Assembly (NCBI GenBank): GCA_002923335.1
Contig: BEHZ01000058.1
Location: 1-9,564 of the forward strand
Length of the DNA stretch: 9,564 bases
Source of the DNA: a bacterium HR23
Lineage (GTDB): Bacteria; Chloroflexota; Dehalococcoidia; Lucifugimonadales; HRBIN23
Direction of reading: 5' to 3'
The number at the start of each line of letters is the position of its first letter. Within the stretch, counting starts at the first letter, position 1. The notes beneath the pieces are model-generated. The model was not told where the DNA came from and did no database searches. It saw nothing but the letters and a program-made list of their open reading frames with translations. Shown here one piece after another: positions 6,431 through 9,564 of the stretch. Made by a program: the position numbers and the translations under genes.

Positions 6431-7189
6431 CTATTGCCCCCCGCCGTCGATGTAGATAACCTGGCCGGAGATGAGTTCCGCTTCGGGGGAGGCCAAGAAG
6501 GCGATAAGGCGCCCGATGTCCTCCGGCTGGATGACCCGTCCGAAGGGCATGCGAGGATAGAGTTCTTTGATATCTTGAACGCCCTGGGTGGCCCGCACCA
6601 GTCGGCGCCCCATCTCGGTCTCCACCAGGCCGGGGGCCACCACATTCACCCGTATGTTATACTGCCGCTCCTCTTTGGCCAGACAGCGAGCCATGGCCTC
6701 CATAGCCGCCTTGGCGGCGGCGTAGGGCACGTGGCGAGGGGCGAAGTTCTGGGTCGCCCGGGAGGAGATGAAGAAGATATCGCCACGGGGTTGCTGGCGC
6801 ATCACGGGGAGGACCAGTTTGGTGCAGTAGAAGGCCCCGAAGAAGTGCACCCCCAGGACACGGTGCATCTCTTCCACCTCGGTATCGGCGAGGGTGTTGC
6901 CCCGAGAGGCGATGCCGGCGTTGTTCACCAGGATATCCACCTTGCCCAGGAAGTCTATGGCCCTGGGCACCGCCTCCTTCACCTGGTTGAAGTCGGAGAC
7001 ATCGGCCTGGAAGGCCTCGGCCCGTCTCCCCAGGGAACGGATGGCCTGCACCGTCTCCTGGGCCGACTGCTGGTCACGGCGATAGAGGATGGCCACATCC
7101 GCTCCCTCCTGGGCCAGCACCAGGGCGACCCCACGCCCAACACCCCGGGAGCCTCCTGTTACCAGGGCAGACCGCCCGATTAGACGCAT
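6431..7189 (-). CDS. Short-chain dehydrogenase/reductase (classical SDR, FabG-like)
   Basis: A 252-residue classical SDR with an NAD(P)-binding Rossmann fold. Visible motifs are TGGSRGVG (11-18) for the dinucleotide, D63 (adenine contact), NNAG (89-92), the catalytic S143, Y156 and K160 (YAAAK), and the family ending VIYIDGGGQ. Length and motif spacing are those of FabG-like 3-oxoacyl/alcohol dehydrogenases. R37-R38 after beta-2 favour NADPH. The substrate cannot be told from sequence, and there is no fatty-acid or other pathway gene beside it. A strong AGGAGGA site lies 5 nt from the ATG but is part of a potential hairpin. It is transcribed towards the response regulator, which has its own promoter. 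Confidence 0.93.
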   Translation of the reverse strand: MRLIGRSALVTGGSRGVGRGVALVLAQEGADVAILYRRDQQSAQETVQAIRSLGRRAEAFQADVSDFNQVKEAVPRAIDFLGKVDILVNNAGIASRGNTLADTEVEEMHRVLGVHFFGAFYCTKLVLPVMRQQPRGDIFFISSRATQNFAPRHVPYAAAKAAMEAMARCLAKEERQYNIRVNVVAPGLVETEMGRRLVRATQGVQDIKELYPRMPFGRVIQPEDIGRLIAFLASPEAELISGQVIYIDGGGQ

Positions 7190-7194
7190 GCCTT

Positions 7195-7208
7195 CCTCCT
7201 TTCGGAGG
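7195..7208 (-). promoter_or_regulatory. SD-sequestering hairpin with GAAA tetraloop upstream of the SDR
   Basis: On the minus strand CCTCC-GAAA-GGAGG forms a 5-bp GNRA-capped stem whose 3' arm is the Shine-Dalgarno sequence of the SDR gene (ATG 5 nt further on). A TATACT -10-like hexamer lies about 15-20 nt upstream of it. This could limit translation, for instance in a temperature-dependent way, but a 5-bp stem may also be easily opened by the ribosome. Confidence 0.45.
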
Positions 7209-7209
7209 G

Positions 7210-7466
7210 TTTGCTACCAGTATACGGTATCCCGTGGGGGGGCTTTGGGGAGCCGAGAGGGTATACCTGGAGAAGAGGGTTGAAACGCTGGATACTCCCG
7301 TGGGACGGGAGGGGGCTGGCCATTCCTTCGCCTGTGGAGAGCAGGGGTGCAGGTGGAATGTGGGAGGTTACCCCAGGGCGATGCCAGGAACCCGGACTTG
7401 GTGGTGAAAGGTGGGCCTGGCGATAAGAGGGGGCCGGGCGGAGAATCCCCCGGGAGGCGGGGGCAG
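7210..7466. other. Gene-free spacer between SDR and tRNA array
   Basis: No supported coding frame. The left end should hold the divergent SDR promoter. The centre holds a weak nested dyad (CATTCC at 7321-7326 with GGAATG at 7355-7360, enclosing CCTG/CAGG). I see no known RNA family or mobile element. Confidence 0.45.
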
Positions 7467-7497
7467 TTGACAGGGGGCCTTACCCCTGGTGTAAGAT
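7467..7497 (+). promoter_or_regulatory. Promoter of the tRNA array
   Basis: A perfect TTGACA at 7467-7472 is followed, after a long 19-bp spacer, by TAAGAT at 7492-7497 (or 18 bp to GTAAGA). Transcription would begin about 5 nt before the first tRNA. The spacer contains AGGGG...CCCCT, which may be incidental. Confidence 0.55.
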
Positions 7498-7508
7498 AAG
7501 GGTGCAAC

Positions 7509-7580
7509 GGCTAGGTAGCTCAGCGGCAGAGCGGGCGCTTCATAAGCGTTAGGTCGCAGGTTCGAATCCTGCCCTAGCCA
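7509..7580 (+). tRNA. tRNA-Met (CAT), elongator type
   Basis: Complete cloverleaf: acceptor GGCTAGG/CCTAGCC, T arm GCAGG-TTCGAAT-CCTGC, anticodon loop TTCATAA with CAT at 7541-7543, discriminator A and no encoded CCA. The G1-C72 pair and the anticodon stem (GGCGC/GCGTT) exclude initiator tRNA. The GGCTAGGTAGCTCAG start resembles elongator tRNA-Met, although tRNA-Ile2 (lysidine-modified CAT) is not fully excluded. Confidence 0.9.
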
Positions 7581-7590
7581 GGGAGAGCGT

Positions 7591-7667
7591 GGGCGGCTAG
7601 CTCAGCGGTCTAGAGCGCCTGCTTCACACGCAGGAGGTCATTGGTTCAAATCCAGTGCCGCCCACCA
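7591..7667 (+). tRNA. tRNA-Val (CAC)
   Basis: Acceptor GGGCGGC/GCCGCCC, T arm ATTGG-TTCAAAT-CCAGT, anticodon stem CCTGC/GCAGG with loop TTCACAC and anticodon CAC at 7625-7627. Discriminator A is followed by an encoded CCA at 7665-7667. It reads GTG. Confidence 0.95.
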
Positions 7668-7671
7668 CCGT

Positions 7672-7757
7672 GCCGAAGTGGCGGAACGGCAGACGCGCTG
7701 CGTTCAGGGCGCAGTGGGCGTAAGCCCGTGTGGGTTCAAATCCCTCCTTCGGCACCA
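7672..7757 (+). tRNA. tRNA-Leu (CAG)
   Basis: A class II tRNA with acceptor GCCGAAG/CTTCGGC, a long variable arm (TGGGCGTAAGCCCGT), anticodon stem CTGCG/CGCAG with loop TTCAGGG and anticodon CAG at 7705-7707. Discriminator A and CCA are encoded. It starts only 4 bp after the previous tRNA. Confidence 0.95.
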
Positions 7758-7760
7758 CGC

Positions 7761-7838
7761 GCGCTTGTAGCTCAGTTTGGATAGAGCGCAGGCCTGCGGA
7801 GCCTGAGGCCGTGGGTTCGAATCCCGCCAAGCGCGCCA
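7761..7838 (+). tRNA. tRNA-Arg (GCG)
   Basis: Acceptor GCGCTTG/CAAGCGC, T arm GTGGG-TTCGAAT-CCCGC, anticodon stem CAGGC/GCCTG and loop CTGCGGA with GCG at 7796-7798. Discriminator G and CCA are encoded. It reads CGC (and CGU by wobble). Most bacteria use an A34 tRNA-Arg(ACG) edited to inosine for this box, so GCG is unusual. Confidence 0.93.
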
Positions 7839-7853
7839 CCCCTTGATGGCGAT

Positions 7854-7926
7854 GGGCGGTTAGCTCAGCGGTTAGAGCGCCTGTCTTACAAACAGGAGGT
7901 CGGAGGTTCAAGTCCTCCATCGCCCA
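7854..7926 (+). tRNA. tRNA-Val (TAC)
   Basis: Acceptor GGGCGGT/ATCGCCC (one G·U pair), T arm GGAGG-TTCAAGT-CCTCC, anticodon stem CCTGT/ACAGG with loop CTTACAA and TAC at 7887-7889. Discriminator A, no encoded CCA. Its 5' half closely resembles the tRNA-Val(CAC) upstream, which suggests an old duplication. Confidence 0.94.
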
Positions 7927-7943
7927 TTTCTTCCCTCTCCCCA

Positions 7944-7964
7944 TTACCCCCTTGGCGGTGGTAA
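7944..7964 (+). terminator. Weak stem-loop after the tRNA array
   Basis: TTACC-C-CC / GG-T-GGTAA can pair with one mismatch around a 5-nt loop, 17 nt after the last tRNA. It is not followed by a U-run. It may mark the end of tRNA processing or transcription, but the support is slight. Confidence 0.25.
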
Positions 7965-7975
7965 GGGCACCCGCT

Positions 7976-8181
7976 TCTAGGCGTAGCAGGGGTCTGCGCC
8001 TAGAGGGCAATGCCCGGCAGACCCCAGCCGTGGCCTAAATCCCCCTGGCCGTCATCCCCCTGTCCAGCATCTCCTTGTGGGCTCGCCTTCCACAGGGGGG
8101 TGGAAACCTTTCTGGGCCAGCGGACGACAGGGTGCAGAGAGGCGCCACCTGTGTTGCCCCATTACAAGTGTAGCGGTGGGG
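7976..8181 (+). ncRNA. Candidate structured RNA (pseudoknot plus hairpins), unrecognised
   Basis: This gene-free stretch carries a run of strong pairings. TCTAGGCG/CGCCTAGA (7976-7983/7997-8004) interlocks with GGGGTCTG/CAGACCCC (7989-7996/8018-8025), giving H-type pseudoknot geometry. CTGGCC/GGCCAG (8045-8050/8115-8120) encloses a 10-bp hairpin (8071-8099). A bulged hairpin (8127-8152) and CCCCA/TGGGG (8157-8161/8177-8181) follow. Several stems contain T·G pairs that pair only in plus-strand RNA, so the strand is inferred as plus. I recognise no known family. It could be an independent RNA, a 3' extension of the tRNA transcript, or chance pairing in GC-rich DNA. Confidence 0.3.
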
Positions 8182-8240
8182 TGATAGGCGCCCGGCGGGG
8201 GGTGTTGATCGGTGGTTGAGGGGAGCGGTGCGGCCACGTC

Positions 8241-8277
8241 TTGGCAGGGTGATGGCGCCTCATTATCATGGTGCCAA
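8241..8277 (+). promoter_or_regulatory. Promoter and flanking dyad of the CARF-HTH/cmr operon
   Basis: TTGGCA (8241-8246) and TATCAT (8264-8269) are each 5/6 matches to the sigma70 hexamers, at the ideal 17-bp spacing. Transcription should start near 8276. TTGGCA is also one arm of a perfect inverted repeat with TGCCAA (8272-8277), whose centres are 31 bp apart (about three helical turns). The arms overlap the -35 box and the start site. This is how a repressor operator would be placed, and the autogenous HTH protein encoded just downstream is the obvious candidate. Confidence 0.6.
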
Positions 8278-8280
8278 CAC

Positions 8281-8291
8281 GGGGGGGGGGG
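8281..8291 (+). repeat. 11-G homopolymer in the CARF-HTH leader
   Basis: Eleven consecutive G residues followed by AG lie 5 bp before the proposed GTG start (8297). The tract forms the 5' leader and the Shine-Dalgarno region. Such tracts are prone to slippage, so its length could vary between cells or be miscalled in the assembly. Confidence 0.7.
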
Positions 8292-8296
8292 AGACT

Positions 8297-9190
8297 GTGG
8301 ACGCAGTGGTGGCAACCGTGGGCACCGAGCCCCAGGTGGTTACCCTGGTGGTGGACGCGTTGCTGAGGCGGGGGTGCCCCGTTAGCCAGGTGGTGGTTGT
8401 GCATACTCACCCCTCAGCGCTCCAGGGTGCCCTGGAGCGCTTACAGCAGGAAGAGCCCTACTACTCCACCCGCCAACCTCCTATTGCCTTCCACTATGTC
8501 CCCATTCGCAATGGCGCCCACTACCCCGCAGACATTGTTACCGAGGCGGACGCTGTTCTGTTCCTGCAGGTCCTCTACAGGACGGTGGCGCATCTCAAGC
8601 GCCAGGGGTGGCGTGTGCACCTGAGCGTCGCCGGCGGCCGGAAGGTGATGTCTGCCTATGGGATGGTGGTCGCCCAGTTGCTCCTGGGTGAGGAGGACTA
8701 TGTCTGGCACCTGCTTTCGGAGGCAAGTATGCTCCGCTCCCGGCAGATGCACGCCCAGGGGCAGGAGGTGGTGCTGGTGCCGGTGCCGGTGCTCCGCTGG
8801 AGCCTGTTGCCTTCGGCCCTGGCGGAGTTGCTGGTGTGGGACGATCCCTATCGGGCAATCCAGAGGCAGCGGGCGATGCACGCCCACCAGCGTCGGCAGA
8901 CCCTGACCCGTTTCTGGGCGGAGTTGACCCCTGCGGAGCAAAGGGTGGTGAGGACCCTGGTCCTCCAGGGAGGGGACAATGCCCATATCGGACGGGCGCT
9001 GGGGCTCTCGGGCAAGACGGTGGCCAACCATCTGCGCACCGTCTACGACAAATATCGGACTTTCATTGGGGTATCGGCTGGTCAACGCCTGCGGGAACGG
9101 CTGATAGCCGACTTGGCCTCCTGTCCCGAGGTAATGGGACAACCTGCCCAGGAGGAATTGGGCAGGTCGGCTCAAGCGTTGGGTCGGTAA
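8297..9190 (+). CDS. CARF (NE0113-like) sensor fused to LuxR/GerE-type HTH; putative CRISPR regulator
   Basis: A 297-residue protein. Residues 1-165 look like a CRISPR-associated Rossmann-fold CARF domain, closest by eye to the Cas_NE0113 family. Strand 1 AVVATVGTEPQVVTLVVDAL (3-22) matches that family's 'PQVVTETLYAL' opening, and HLSVAGGRKVMSAYG (108-122) matches its 'SIAGGRKTM' ligand-site motif, followed by EEDYVWHLLSE. CARF domains bind the cyclic oligoadenylates made by type III effector complexes. Residues 205-275 are a LuxR/GerE helix-turn-helix (LTPAEQRVVRTLVLQGGDNAHIGRALGLSGKTVANHLRTVYDKY) with the recognition helix near 239-253. No HEPN or PD-(D/E)XK nuclease motif is visible, so a transcription factor like Csa3, perhaps with ring-nuclease activity, is inferred. 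In-frame TTG 8216 and ATG 8252 lie upstream of the predicted transcription start. cmr1 follows after 22 bp. Confidence 0.8.
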   Translation: MDAVVATVGTEPQVVTLVVDALLRRGCPVSQVVVVHTHPSALQGALERLQQEEPYYSTRQPPIAFHYVPIRNGAHYPADIVTEADAVLFLQVLYRTVAHLKRQGWRVHLSVAGGRKVMSAYGMVVAQLLLGEEDYVWHLLSEASMLRSRQMHAQGQEVVLVPVPVLRWSLLPSALAELLVWDDPYRAIQRQRAMHAHQRRQTLTRFWAELTPAEQRVVRTLVLQGGDNAHIGRALGLSGKTVANHLRTVYDKYRTFIGVSAGQRLRERLIADLASCPEVMGQPAQEELGRSAQALGR

Positions 9191-9212
9191 AGCGGTTAGC
9201 CTGGAGGTGGGA

Positions 9213-9564
9213 GTGCAAAGGATGCGTTTTCTCCTGGAGACGGTAACGCCCCTCTTCATAGGGGGCGCAGACCCCGGCGGCCAGCCGGAACTGCGGGCCG
9301 CTTCCGTCCGGGGCGCCCTGCGTTTCTGGCTCCGGGCCATCCTGGGTGGCGTGCTCGGAGACAACAATCTGAAGGCCCTTCGCGATGCAGAATCGGCCGT
9401 CTTTGGAAGCACCGACAGCGCCTCCCCGGTGGTGGTGCGGGTCAGAGTGGAAGGCGAGCTTTCGGTTGATAACTACCGGCCGCTGCTTCACAATCCTGCA
9501 AAGCAATTCACTTTCCGGGGGATCAAGCCAGATCAGACTTTCAGCTTGGAGCTTATCCCTCGCC
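9213..9564 (+). CDS. cmr1: Cmr1, type III-B CRISPR RAMP protein (3' end beyond window)
   Basis: The first 117 residues of a Cmr1-like RAMP protein. TPLFIGGADPGGQPELRAASVRGALRFWLRAILGG (12-46) and the segment AESAVFGSTDSASPV (59-73) are the defining Cmr1 signature. Cmr1 caps the Cmr effector complex near the 3' end of crRNA and contributes to target RNA binding. I prefer GTG 9213 as start, because GGAGG at 9203-9207 is 5 nt away; ATG 9222 is in frame but 14 nt from that site. It lies 22 bp after the CARF-HTH gene and so is in the same operon. The Cas10-like Cmr2 and the remaining cmr genes should follow downstream. Confidence 0.93.
   Translation, partial: MQRMRFLLETVTPLFIGGADPGGQPELRAASVRGALRFWLRAILGGVLGDNNLKALRDAESAVFGSTDSASPVVVRVRVEGELSVDNYRPLLHNPAKQFTFRGIKPDQTFSLELIPR

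Noticed and set aside
6434..7183. Open frame on the plus strand across the SDR gene
   Set aside because: The minus strand carries all SDR motifs; the plus frame is its His/Gly-rich mirror.
7976..8025. Stem pair as a Rho-independent terminator of the tRNA array
   Set aside because: No U-run follows either stem, and the two interlocking stems are better described as a pseudoknot or alternative structures.
7927..8296. CRISPR array or leader before the cmr operon
   Set aside because: No repeated 25-40 bp unit with regular spacers is present anywhere in the window.
8441..9412. Long open frame on the minus strand opposite the CARF-HTH and cmr1 genes
   Set aside because: It has low-complexity Arg/Pro/His composition typical of an antisense frame in GC-rich DNA. 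The plus strand encodes recognisable domains throughout.

Overview
This is a GC-rich, G-tract-rich bacterial window. It carries a type IV pilus / type II secretion-like assembly cluster, a two-component system, an SDR oxidoreductase, a five-gene tRNA array and the start of a type III-B (Cmr) CRISPR-Cas operon. The fused PilM/PilN protein, the pilin style, near-leaderless transcription of one gene and an unusual tRNA-Arg(GCG) would fit a member of Chloroflexota or a similar deep-branching, possibly thermophilic lineage. That placement is inference and weak.

Layout. 1-3234 (+): the C-terminal half of a PilC/GspF platform protein, a PilO/GspM-like bitopic protein, a single-chain PilM-PilN (GspL-like) protein and a class III-signal prepilin. 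The first three are almost contiguous. The pilin follows a 151-bp leader and is followed by a large stem-loop. 3235-3635 holds no gene, but has strong inverted repeats and three helically phased ACAC(C)TTTT repeats ahead of a secreted or membrane-anchored protein of unknown function (3636-4115). 4203-5645 (+) is a membrane histidine kinase and 5634-6347 (-) an OmpR-type response regulator. They converge and overlap by 12 bp. The regulator has a TATAAT box only 10 nt from its ATG, so its mRNA is probably nearly leaderless. 6431-7189 (-) is a classical SDR whose Shine-Dalgarno sequence sits in a GAAA-capped hairpin.

7509-7926 (+) is a tRNA array: Met(CAT), Val(CAC), Leu(CAG), Arg(GCG), Val(TAC). 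Downstream, 7976-8181 is gene-free but rich in potential RNA structure, including a candidate H-type pseudoknot.

The most interesting part is 8241-9564. A good sigma70-like promoter (TTGGCA-N17-TATCAT), flanked by an inverted repeat, drives a protein joining an N-terminal CRISPR-associated CARF/NE0113-like sensor domain to a C-terminal LuxR/GerE-type helix-turn-helix. It lies 22 bp upstream of cmr1, which runs off the window. The simplest reading is a cyclic-oligoadenylate-responsive regulator of its own type III-B operon. It is analogous to Csa3 but uses a different DNA-binding domain. The promoter and domain boundaries argue that its start is GTG 8297, directly behind an 11-G homopolymer that serves as its ribosome-binding region.
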